Shown piece by piece: positions 1 to 5,168 of a stretch of 5,284 nt of DNA (the first letter of the stretch is position 1; every line of letters starts with the position of its first letter). Source of the DNA: Synechococcales cyanobacterium PMM_0036 (GTDB taxonomy: Bacteria > Cyanobacteriota > Cyanobacteriia > Elainellales > Elainellaceae); contig CASBQM010000453.1 in NCBI GenBank assembly GCA_949127645.1, positions 1-5,284 on the forward strand. Direction: 5' to 3'. A program made the position numbers and the translations under genes. Under the pieces are notes generated by a model that ran no database searches, was not told the DNA's origin, and was given only the letters and a program-made list of their open reading frames with translations.

Positions 1-1
1 C

Positions 2-1150
2 ACTGATACAACCAGTTCAGGTGCGCTTCCCTATTTGTTTGAGATTGTTTTTTCTAATCAAGAATCAGAGTTTAGAAATACATTGAAGCGATCGTGCTAT
101 ATCCTTATCAACAACTGGGAGATTAAACGTAACTATAAATCTATCCGTGAATTAATTGATTTATTCTCAGATTCGCTCTTGTATAAACCCACTATTTCTC
201 CAACGTTGAAACGGCTGCGTGAATGGCTGCGTAACTTTGTGGGTAGCCGGGATTTTCAAGAGCTGAAGCTATTCGCTGCACGCTACGAGAATCATGAAAA
301 GCGGCACTGGACGGAACGCTATGCTTCCTATTTATTAGTTCCTCAATATACCAACTTAGACAACCCAATTGAGCAACGGCAGGCTGCTCGTCATCTTTCT
401 AGAAAACTGAAGGAAAAATTTAAGTTTGACCTGGCGATGTACACAGCGTCATCACAGTGTAATCCAGCGGCTTCAGGAGTGCGATCGCCCAAAAATCCGA
501 CGGGTCTGGGCGATGAGGTTTTGCGCCTTGTCAAACGGATCATCGCCAGACGAGGATTTTTTAGCTACCCTAATCTTGCCAATATTTTTCTAGATCAAAG
601 CAACAACTTAGGCTATTCCGCGTTTAAGCAAAGCCTGTTGGAATACCTGCTGTTCCCGGTAGAGAATCAGGAGTTTACTGCTCTGCTCAAGAAACATCTC
701 TCTGAAAAGCTGCACAACCTCTACACCGATCATAATGATAAAAATGCAGACAGCGCATTGCTGCTTAGGACTGCCAATCGCTTAATTGATTTACTCACGA
801 TCGAAAACTCCGATTTACCCTCCCCTTTATTTGGGACGCTGCTCTCATTAGGCAGTCCGATCGCCCTTGTAATAGTTCTACTAAAGCTGATCCTAATTTG
901 TCCCTATGCTCGGACGCACCTGGAAATACGGATTGCCGATTTGATTCATTACTGCGAAAAATACTCTGAGGAAGACTGTCAATGGATCATTCACTTTTTT
1001 GAAGTCTTCAATGTCACCCTGACTATCTTTACAGAGAACGTTGAATACAACTTAGTGATGATGAAGCCTTCATCTCTTGCATCTTCAAAAGTGGGACTTG
1101 AGACTTATCGAATTTTTTCCCAGTCTCGCTATAGACCTCAGGCTGACTGA
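2..1150 (+). CDS. Conserved hypothetical protein, 3' part only (5' end beyond window)
   Basis: The reading frame is open from the left edge (codons from base 2) to a TGA at 1148-1150, giving 382 visible residues. The first in-frame start-like codon, TTG at 35, has no Shine-Dalgarno sequence, and the frame stays open before it, so the true start is most likely outside the window. I do not recognise a named domain. The protein looks mainly alpha-helical and rich in charged residues. It has a basic, aromatic N-terminal part and a Gly/Pro/Ser linker about residues 140-160, counted from the TTG. A hydrophobic stretch at about 265-290 could be a buried helix or a single membrane segment. The composition and helix pattern suggest a cyanobacterial conserved protein of unknown function, but that is inference. 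It is convergent with msrA, 91 bases away. Real coding is likely because the frame is long and uninterrupted. Confidence 0.8.
   Translation, partial: TDTTSSGALPYLFEIVFSNQESEFRNTLKRSCYILINNWEIKRNYKSIRELIDLFSDSLLYKPTISPTLKRLREWLRNFVGSRDFQELKLFAARYENHEKRHWTERYASYLLVPQYTNLDNPIEQRQAARHLSRKLKEKFKFDLAMYTASSQCNPAASGVRSPKNPTGLGDEVLRLVKRIIARRGFFSYPNLANIFLDQSNNLGYSAFKQSLLEYLLFPVENQEFTALLKKHLSEKLHNLYTDHNDKNADSALLLRTANRLIDLLTIENSDLPSPLFGTLLSLGSPIALVIVLLKLILICPYARTHLEIRIADLIHYCEKYSEEDCQWIIHFFEVFNVTLTIFTENVEYNLVMMKPSSLASSKVGLETYRIFSQSRYRPQAD
481..488. repeat. HIP1 octamer GCGATCGC (first of six)
   Basis: The self-complementary HIP1 octamer occurs at 481, 1438, 1819, 2993, 4752 and 5152. Five copies are in coding sequence and one is intergenic. 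About 0.1 copy would be expected by chance in this length. Strong HIP1 over-representation is characteristic of many cyanobacterial genomes. Confidence 0.95.
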
Positions 1151-1151
1151 C

Positions 1152-1183
1152 TTACATCCTGCACTCTGAAGCGCAAGATGTAA
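1152..1183 (+). terminator. Inverted repeat after the left gene, possible weak terminator
   Basis: TTACATC-C-TGC at 1152-1162 pairs with GCA-A-GATGTAA at 1173-1183: ten pairs, one C/A mismatch and a 10-nt loop. It starts two bases after the stop codon of the left gene. There is no T-run behind it, so it is not a textbook intrinsic terminator. It may protect the mRNA 3' end or slow polymerase. Confidence 0.4.
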
Positions 1184-1192
1184 ATCTACAGA

Positions 1193-1248
1193 GCTACTAA
1201 GTTACAAAGCTACTAAGTTACAAAGCTACTAAAATACAAAACTACTGA
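1193..1248. repeat. 16-nt tandem array at the 3' end of msrA
   Basis: Two identical 16-nt units (GCTACTAAGTTACAAA) lie at 1193-1208 and 1209-1224. A third unit with 14/16 matches is at 1225-1240, and a decayed partial unit at 1241-1248 contains the msrA stop codon (complement of 1242-1244). Read in the msrA direction, each unit carries TAG triplets. The 16-nt period shifts them one frame per unit, so stops fall in all three frames just after the gene. The array fills the end of the convergent gap with the left gene. Confidence 0.9.
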
Positions 1249-1898
1249 ACTGGAGAGACTTCAGGCAAACAGACCTTCGTACCACCCAACCCACAGTAGC
1301 CATTTGGATTTTTCGCCAAATACTGCTGATGGTACGCCTCAGCATAATAAAACTCAGGCGCATCCAGAATCTCAGTGGTAATCTTGCCATAACCCGCCGC
1401 AGACAGAGCCTGCTGATAGGCTTCACGGGAAGCTTCGGCGATCGCCTTCTGAGCCGCCGAATAGGCATAGATTCCCGATCGATATTGAGTCCCTGCGTCG
1501 TTGCCCTGCCGCATCCCTTGGGTAGGATCATGGCTTTCCCAAAACACCTTCAGCAGAGCCTCATAGCTGATCGCCTTGGGATCAAACACCACCAGCACGA
1601 CCTCATTGTGACCCGTCATACCGCTACAAACTTCCTGGTAGGTTGGGTTAGGGGTGATCCCTGCTGCATATCCCACTGCAGTGGTAAAGACCCCAGACTG
1701 CTGCCAAAATTTCCGCTCTGCACCCCAAAAACAGCCCAGACCCAACACAACCTGCTCCATTCCTGCGGGGAAGGGAGGCTTCAGCGGATTGCCGTTAACA
1801 AAATGTTTTGCGGGAACAGCGATCGCTTCTGCTCTACCCGGTAGCGCTTTGTCCGGCGTGGGCATCGAAGACTTCTTGCCAAGACCAAATATCGCCAT
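1242..1898 (-). CDS. msrA: Peptide methionine-(S)-S-oxide reductase MsrA
   Basis: MsrA reduces the S epimer of methionine sulfoxide, free or in proteins, back to methionine, normally using thioredoxin. It is a cytosolic repair enzyme for oxidative damage. The 218-residue protein matches the E. coli-type MsrA (about 212 residues) end to end. The catalytic motif GCFWGAE has Cys56. The substrate-site residues Tyr87, Glu99, Asp134 and Tyr139 are in place (TPNPTYQEVCSG, TGHNEV, QGNDAGTQYRS). The C-terminal YCGLGG (Cys202) and KVC (Cys210) supply two resolving cysteines, so the three-cysteine relay should work. The ATG at 1898 is chosen because the MAIFGLGKK...ALPGR start fits the family. No strong Shine-Dalgarno is visible; the leader just before ATG is a 16-mer also found at 2518-2533. 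The gene lies downstream of the 2020-2451 gene in the same direction with a 121-base gap. Confidence 0.97.
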   Translation of the reverse strand: MAIFGLGKKSSMPTPDKALPGRAEAIAVPAKHFVNGNPLKPPFPAGMEQVVLGLGCFWGAERKFWQQSGVFTTAVGYAAGITPNPTYQEVCSGMTGHNEVVLVVFDPKAISYEALLKVFWESHDPTQGMRQGNDAGTQYRSGIYAYSAAQKAIAEASREAYQQALSAAGYGKITTEILDAPEFYYAEAYHQQYLAKNPNGYCGLGGTKVCLPEVSPVQ

Positions 1899-1914
1899 GT
1901 TTTGACTCTACTTT
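1899..1914 (-). repeat. 16-nt msrA leader sequence, copy 1
   Basis: The plus-strand sequence GTTTTGACTCTACTTT directly abuts the msrA start codon. It is repeated exactly at 2518-2533, in the same orientation, upstream of the next minus-strand gene. Confidence 0.85.
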
Positions 1915-1929
1915 CAGCTTATTTCTTTC

Positions 1930-1956
1930 ATCATAACGTAGCGTCATAATGTAGCG
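1930..1956 (-). promoter_or_regulatory. Candidate msrA promoter region with a 13-nt tandem repeat
   Basis: TCATAACGTAGCG (1931-1943) is followed immediately by TCATAATGTAGCG (1944-1956), a tandem repeat with one mismatch. On the minus strand the msrA-proximal end reads TATGAT (complement of 1930-1935), five of six matches to a -10 box, about 32 bases before the ATG. I see no good -35 at the expected spacing, so an activator binding the repeats is possible. The repeat is clear; the promoter role is inference. Confidence 0.4.
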
Positions 1957-2019
1957 GCAGAGCTTTTTAGGTCGGGCTTGAGGTCATCCCTCTTGAGTCA
2001 GATCGAGTGGGCATATGGG

Positions 2020-2451
2020 CTAAACATAGGTGCCCAAAATTTTAGCCAAGCCTGGAACGGCTTCTTCTACGTCACTTTTGACTGATTTGCGGAATTTGCC
2101 GTAGGAAGAACGAATGATGCCATTCTTAGACTTTTCAATTTTGGTATCCGTGATGCTGAGCAGCATATCGGCTGTGCGGGAGCGGTTTTGGGTTAAGTGC
2201 TGCACGGGATCGCCTGACTGAATGCCTTCATCCCACATGGGGTCAAGGGCAGTTAGAGCGTCTGGCAAAAGCCTTTGAATCGCTCCTGAAATGTAGCTAG
2301 GCTCAATGCCCTTGACAACGCCATAGGCCGCTTTCAGAGCCAGTCCAGAAATTCCGCCTTTTGCAGCAACCTGCTCATCAATTAATTTGGCACAGTCTTT
2401 TGCCAAACTAACCTGTGTTGCTTCATCACTAGCTTTATCACGGAGTGCCAT
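2020..2451 (-). CDS. Small conserved protein, resembles DUF6918 family
   Basis: This 143-residue protein has no assigned biochemical role. Its pattern matches, from memory, a family of about 140 residues seen in actinobacteria and cyanobacteria (DUF6918): a short N-terminal helix, then an AAKGGISGLALKAAYGVVKG segment (about residues 30-50), a LLPDALTALDPMWDEG segment (about 67-82), and a basic C-terminal half with IIRSSYGKFRKSVKSDVEEAVPGLAKIL. No signal peptide, membrane helix or catalytic motif is visible; it is probably a soluble helical protein. I chose the ATG at 2451 over a TTG at 2499 because MALRDKAS is the expected family start and the extra 16 residues (LIIRNYYKSIL...) look non-conserved. 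Only a weak GAG lies upstream of the ATG. It is divergent from argG and followed by msrA on the same strand. Confidence 0.85.
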   Translation of the reverse strand: MALRDKASDEATQVSLAKDCAKLIDEQVAAKGGISGLALKAAYGVVKGIEPSYISGAIQRLLPDALTALDPMWDEGIQSGDPVQHLTQNRSRTADMLLSITDTKIEKSKNGIIRSSYGKFRKSVKSDVEEAVPGLAKILGTYV

Positions 2452-2488
2452 ACTAATTTTTCTCAAGATTGACTTGTAGTAATTCCTG

Positions 2489-2516
2489 ATTATTAGCAAG
2501 CTTTGCCAATATTCAA
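2489..2516 (-). promoter_or_regulatory. Candidate promoter for the 2020-2451 gene
   Basis: On the minus strand TTGAAT (complement of 2511-2516, 4/6 to TTGACA) is followed after 16 bases by AATAAT (complement of 2489-2494, 5/6 to TATAAT). Transcription would start near 2482, giving a leader of about 30 bases before the ATG at 2451. This supports the shorter start, because the alternative TTG at 2499 would lie inside the promoter. Confidence 0.45.
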
Positions 2517-2517
2517 G

Positions 2518-2533
2518 GTTTTGACTCTACTTT
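2518..2533 (-). repeat. 16-nt msrA leader sequence, copy 2
   Basis: Exact copy of the 16-mer at 1899-1914, here just upstream of the candidate promoter of the 2020-2451 gene. In the minus direction a loosely msrA-like stretch follows (ATATT then GGCAA), so it may be a decayed duplicate of the msrA 5' end or a shared regulatory element. Confidence 0.8.
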
Positions 2534-2644
2534 TCGACATTACTTAACAAGAGTGTAAATTTTTCTTTATGGTCTACAGTTTTCCAGGAGCTTTATAAAA
2601 ATGTCTTAGTTTGCGCAGGCATACCACAAAGCACGTCCTAATCT

Positions 2645-2687
2645 GTACAAATTCAGACAGGATTTTGACTAGCTTTAGCTAGATAAT
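2645..2687 (+). promoter_or_regulatory. Candidate NtcA-type promoter for argG
   Basis: GTA-N8-GAC at 2645-2658 matches the cyanobacterial NtcA site GTA-N8-TAC at five of six fixed bases. GATAAT (2682-2687, 5/6 to TATAAT) follows after 23 bases, within the 20-24 base spacing usual for NtcA-activated promoters. No standard -35 fits that -10. The link to nitrogen control suits an arginine gene, but the site is imperfect and the assignment is tentative. The leader to the ATG would be about 80 bases. Confidence 0.25.
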
Positions 2688-2716
2688 AAGACCTTCGGTT
2701 TGGTGTCAGCTAGATA
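2669..2716. repeat. Palindrome and 9-nt direct repeat upstream of argG
   Basis: CTAGCT-TT-AGCTAG (2669-2682) is a near-perfect palindrome. Its right half begins the 9-mer AGCTAGATA (2677-2685), which recurs at 2708-2716, 31 bases (about three helical turns) away. It overlaps the candidate -10 of argG, so it could be an operator. It could also be chance AT-rich sequence. Confidence 0.5.
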
Positions 2717-2762
2717 CCGTTAATAAATTACAGTTCACCCCCTCAAAGGCTGCGTCCGCAGG

Positions 2763-2768
2763 AAGGAG
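2763..2768 (+). promoter_or_regulatory. Ribosome binding site of argG
   Basis: AAGGAG ends 8 bases before the ATG at 2777. It is the strongest Shine-Dalgarno in the window and fixes the argG start. A short CTGC/GCAG stem (2750-2761) sits directly in front of it. Confidence 0.85.
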
Positions 2769-2776
2769 TACCTCAT

Positions 2777-4021
2777 ATGAAAGCACAAGACTTGAAAGGA
2801 AAAACGATCGCCTTCGCGGGATCGGGCGGCTTAGATAGCTGCACTATTACCCGATGGCTTGCCGACCAAGGCGTTCAGGTGGTGTGCTTTACCGCCGATT
2901 TAGGACAGCCTGACGAAGACGATACCGAGGCAATTCGTCAGCGAATGCTGCAATCGGGCGCGATCGATTTTGTGTTGCTGCCCTGCAAAGAGGCGATCGC
3001 CGCGATCGGTTTGCAGGTCATTCAGGCTCAGGCTTGCTATGAAGGACGCTATTGGAACACGACAGGCATTGCTCGGTGTGTGCTAACCAAAGCCATGGTT
3101 CAGGAGATGCAAAAGCGTGGACTCAGCGTTTTTAGCCATGGAGCCACAGGGCGCGGCAATGATCAGGTGCGGTTTCAGCTGATTACGAATATGCTGGCTC
3201 CTGAGTTTGAAGTTTATGCTCCCTGGCGAGATGAATCGTTTTTGGCTCGGTTTCCAGGTCGTAGCGAAATGATTGACTTTTGCCAAGAGAAAGGGCTTTC
3301 CATCACGGCTTCTAAAGACAAGCCCTACTCTACGGATGCGAACTTGCTGGGATTAACCCACGAATCGGGAATGCTGGAGGCTTTGACTACGCCAGCTCAT
3401 TTCGTTAAGCCGATTATGGGTTGCTACCCCGTGGATGCGCCCGACACAGCAGAAGAGTTTACCGTGACGTTTGAGCAAGGTAGCCCGGTGAAGGTGAACG
3501 GCAAGCCTACGAGTCTGCTAGAAGCCATTACTCAAGCGAATGCGATCGGTGGTAGGCTCGGCATCGGCATCGGCACTCATTTGGTGGAAAATCGCTTTGT
3601 TGGCATCAAGTCGCGCGGGGTTTACGAGAGTCCAGGAGTAGAAATTCTCGGCACCTGCTATGCATTGTTGCTGCAATTGATTCTCGATCGCCGTGCCCGT
3701 GAGTTCTACGATCAGCTTTCGCTGCTGATTGCCAAACAAATTTATCAAGGCTACTGGTACGATCTGGCGACCCAAATGGCGCTGCAAGCGATCGAGAAAA
3801 CTGCCCGTTTGGCAAGCGGAACGATCGCTGTTTCCCTTTACAAAGGCACGATCTCCTTTATCTCTGCTGACCAAGCTCCCCATTCACTCTACTCTGAGGA
3901 AAATGCTTCTATGGAAGGCGTAGGAGACTACAGCCATGCCGACTCTGAGGGCTTACTGCGGGTGTTTGGGGTTAGTGCGCGGGTACTGGCAACTAGTGGT
4001 CAAGTCACGATGGATACTTAG
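2777..4021 (+). CDS. argG: Argininosuccinate synthase, divergent E. coli-type subgroup
   Basis: ArgG joins citrulline and aspartate using ATP to form argininosuccinate, the next-to-last step of arginine synthesis, in the cytosol. The 414-residue protein has the ATP-pyrophosphatase P-loop SGGLDS (16-21), TADLGQPDEDD (39-49), YWNTTGIAR (92-100), GNDQVRF (127-133), YSTDANLLG (184-192), KPIMG (211-215) and NRFVGIKSRGVYESPG (272-287). These blocks resemble E. coli ArgG (for example TANLGQPDEED, YFNTT, AYSTDSNMLG, NPIMG) more than the usual cyanobacterial enzyme, which begins near MGRAKKVVLAYSGG. Both family signatures are changed: AGSGGLDSC instead of A-[FY]-SGG-[LV]-DT-[ST], and GATGRGND with Arg126 instead of Lys in GxTxKGND. 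Most of the core is intact, so ligase activity is likely, but a second paralogue with a changed role is possible. The start is fixed by AAGGAG. The stop lies inside a 16-nt tandem array. Confidence 0.92.
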   Translation: MKAQDLKGKTIAFAGSGGLDSCTITRWLADQGVQVVCFTADLGQPDEDDTEAIRQRMLQSGAIDFVLLPCKEAIAAIGLQVIQAQACYEGRYWNTTGIARCVLTKAMVQEMQKRGLSVFSHGATGRGNDQVRFQLITNMLAPEFEVYAPWRDESFLARFPGRSEMIDFCQEKGLSITASKDKPYSTDANLLGLTHESGMLEALTTPAHFVKPIMGCYPVDAPDTAEEFTVTFEQGSPVKVNGKPTSLLEAITQANAIGGRLGIGIGTHLVENRFVGIKSRGVYESPGVEILGTCYALLLQLILDRRAREFYDQLSLLIAKQIYQGYWYDLATQMALQAIEKTARLASGTIAVSLYKGTISFISADQAPHSLYSEENASMEGVGDYSHADSEGLLRVFGVSARVLATSGQVTMDT

Positions 4022-4068
4022 AAAACTGGATACTTAGAAAACTGGATACTTAAAAGCCGGATACTGAA
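4011..4068. repeat. 16-nt tandem array starting at the argG stop codon
   Basis: Two identical units (TGGATACTTAGAAAAC) at 4011-4026 and 4027-4042 are followed by a third, decayed unit at 4043-4058 (13/16) and a partial one from 4059. The argG TAG (4019-4021) is in the first unit. Later units place TAG at 4035, TAA at 4051 and TGA at 4065, so stops occur in all three frames. The last three argG codons are part of the repeat. Confidence 0.9.
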
Positions 4069-4081
4069 GGCATTGCATTAA

Positions 4082-4106
4082 AAAAGGGGCGCTGAGCGCC
4101 CCTTTT
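4082..4106. terminator. Bidirectional intrinsic terminator between argG and vipp1
   Basis: AAAAGGGGCGC (4082-4092) and GCGCCCCTTTT (4096-4106) form a perfect 11-bp stem with a TGA loop. Read on the minus strand the stem is followed by six T residues (complement of 4080-4085), a strong terminator for vipp1. On the plus strand the tail is four T residues, adequate for argG. The position between convergent genes fits. Confidence 0.93.
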
Positions 4107-4129
4107 AAAAACAACTAATCCTAAAAACC

Positions 4130-4906
4130 TTAGAGCTGATCCAACTGAGTTTTCAGTGCCTCTAGTTCAGCATCGACGGCTGCATCTTTAGGGGCATTGG
4201 CTGGCGCGGCAGTCTGCTGAGCGGGTAGCTGAGCTTGTTGACTAGAGCCAGTCAAGAGCTGCGCCTTCATGGCTTCCAGTTCGTCATCTACATTGCTGCC
4301 AGACTCTAACTGAGCAAACTGGCTCTCTAGACTAGCTCCAGCCAGTTCTCCTGCTGCCTCAGAGCGGGCTTCCATTTGCAGAACCTTGTCTTCCATGCGC
4401 TCGAATGCCGACATGGCGCTACCCGTGCCCAAATTGCCCACGGTTTTTTGAAGCTGCTCAGTTGCTTTGGCGGCTTGCGCTCTAGCTTTAAGCATATCCT
4501 TCTTAGTTTTCGCTTCAGAAATCTTGCCTTCTAAAGCAATTAGGTTGCGCTTGAGCGTATCTACGGTACCGCTCTGCTGGTCGAGCTGAGTCTTGAGGGC
4601 ACCCGCAGTTTCAGACTGCACTTTCTTGCGGCTTAGCGCCTCGCGGGCTAGGTTTTCGTCGCCTTTTTGCAGTGCCAGACGCGCCCGCTGTTCCCAGTTG
4701 GTGGCTTCAGACTGCGCCTGGTTAGACTGTTGCTGCATCCGCTTTTGACTGGCGATCGCCGTGGCTACAGCCATACGCAACTGCACCAAGTCTTCCTGCA
4801 TATCAATGATCGCCTGCTCAAGAATCTTTTCCGGATCTTCAGCAGCGCTAACGGCGGAATTGAGGTTTGCCCGAACCACTCGGCTTACGCGGTCAAATAG
4901 TCCCAT
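4130..4906 (-). CDS. vipp1: Vipp1/IM30, PspA-family membrane-remodelling protein
   Basis: Vipp1 (IM30) is an ESCRT-III-like protein that assembles into rings and rods on thylakoid and plasma membranes and maintains thylakoids. The 258-residue protein starts MGLFDRVSRVVRANLNS, the amphipathic membrane-binding helix, followed by the conserved AEDPEKILEQAIIDMQEDL segment (about 22-40). A long coiled-coil hairpin follows (about 25-155), then AMSAFERMEDKVLQMEARSEA (about 164-184). A Gln/Ala/Pro linker (about 218-240) leads to the extra C-terminal helix VDAELEALKTQLDQL (244-258), which separates Vipp1 from bacterial PspA. That helix echoes VDDELEAMKAQL at 206-217. The frame continues 30 codons upstream to an ATG at 4996, but those residues look unlike the family, so the ATG at 4906 is used; AAAGGA lies about 12 bases upstream. 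It is convergent with argG and shares the terminator. Confidence 0.95.
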   Translation of the reverse strand: MGLFDRVSRVVRANLNSAVSAAEDPEKILEQAIIDMQEDLVQLRMAVATAIASQKRMQQQSNQAQSEATNWEQRARLALQKGDENLAREALSRKKVQSETAGALKTQLDQQSGTVDTLKRNLIALEGKISEAKTKKDMLKARAQAAKATEQLQKTVGNLGTGSAMSAFERMEDKVLQMEARSEAAGELAGASLESQFAQLESGSNVDDELEAMKAQLLTGSSQQAQLPAQQTAAPANAPKDAAVDAELEALKTQLDQL

Positions 4907-4967
4907 GACTCTGTTTTTCCTTTCGGCGTGTACAAGGTAAGTAGCCAGAAACTTCGAGGAATCAGCT

Positions 4968-4992
4968 TTGAGCCTGTTCAGACGGGCTGCAA
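4968..4992 (-). promoter_or_regulatory. Hairpin in the vipp1 upstream region
   Basis: TTG-AGCCTGT (4968-4977) pairs with ACGGGCT-G-CAA (4982-4992): a 10-pair stem with a TCAG loop, one G-T wobble and a single bulged G. In RNA read toward vipp1 the wobble becomes a C/A mismatch, so the stem is somewhat weaker on that strand. It lies about 60 bases before the vipp1 ATG and could affect the leader mRNA. Confidence 0.4.
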
Positions 4993-5000
4993 GCAACTCC

Positions 5001-5006
5001 TGTCAA
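5001..5006 (-). promoter_or_regulatory. Consensus -35 box (TTGACA) upstream of vipp1
   Basis: The complement of 5001-5006 is a perfect TTGACA pointing at vipp1. No good -10 hexamer occurs 16-18 bases downstream (closest TCTGAA, 3/6), so promoter status is uncertain. The start would fall near 4970, close to the hairpin. Confidence 0.3.
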
Positions 5007-5017
5007 CTTATTAGCAC

Positions 5018-5048
5018 ATCTCTAGAGCCAACTCCAGAAACTAGAGAT
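5018..5048. repeat. 8-bp perfect inverted repeat with 15-nt spacer
   Basis: ATCTCTAG (5018-5025) and CTAGAGAT (5041-5048) are exact inverted copies. The repeat lies just upstream of the TTGACA box facing vipp1, a position suitable for a regulator site. No known regulator is recognised. Confidence 0.6.
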
Positions 5049-5096
5049 TAAGTTTACGGCAATGGCTCTGGCACTGCTTTTACCAGCGCCTCTTTT

Positions 5097-5118
5097 ATTG
5101 TAGTTGCATTGTAGTTGG
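5097..5118. repeat. 11-nt tandem repeat, two copies
   Basis: ATTGTAGTTGC (5097-5107) is followed directly by ATTGTAGTTGG (5108-5118), 10/11 identical. No function is visible. Confidence 0.8.
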
Positions 5119-5168
5119 GGTTGATGGGTCTGCGGAATAATGGATAAGTTAGCGATCGCCACCCGCAA

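Larger units (their letters stand above)
2452..2776. other. Divergent intergenic region between the 2020-2451 gene and argG
   Basis: These 325 bases carry no credible gene. They hold a candidate minus-strand promoter, the second copy of the msrA leader 16-mer, an NtcA-like site with a -10-like element, a CTAGCT/AGCTAG palindrome, a repeated 9-mer and the argG ribosome binding site, each listed separately. The region is AT-rich compared with argG. The stretch about 2535-2640 shows nothing I can name. Confidence 0.8.

Noticed and set aside
35..37. TTG as the true start of the left gene
   Set aside because: The frame is open to the window edge and no Shine-Dalgarno precedes the TTG, so the gene most likely begins upstream.
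1193..1248. CRISPR-like direct repeats
   Set aside because: The units are contiguous, only 16 nt, with no spacers and no cas genes.
1329..1844. Plus-strand reading frame of 171 codons inside msrA
   Set aside because: It is antisense to a fully recognisable MsrA and has no family-like features; the same applies to frames antisense to argG and vipp1.
2009..2043. Degenerate 13-nt repeat around the stop codon of the 2020-2451 gene
   Set aside because: Only about 8 of 13 positions agree, so it does not support a third stop-codon array.
2586..2609. Shine-Dalgarno (AGGAG) followed by ATG TCT TAG, a two-codon reading frame
   Set aside because: Too short to judge and easily chance; no attenuation structure or conservation can be shown here.
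4907..4996. 30-codon N-terminal extension of vipp1 from the ATG at 4996
   Set aside because: MGLFDRVSRVV is the family start; the extension lacks the family pattern and overlaps the leader hairpin.
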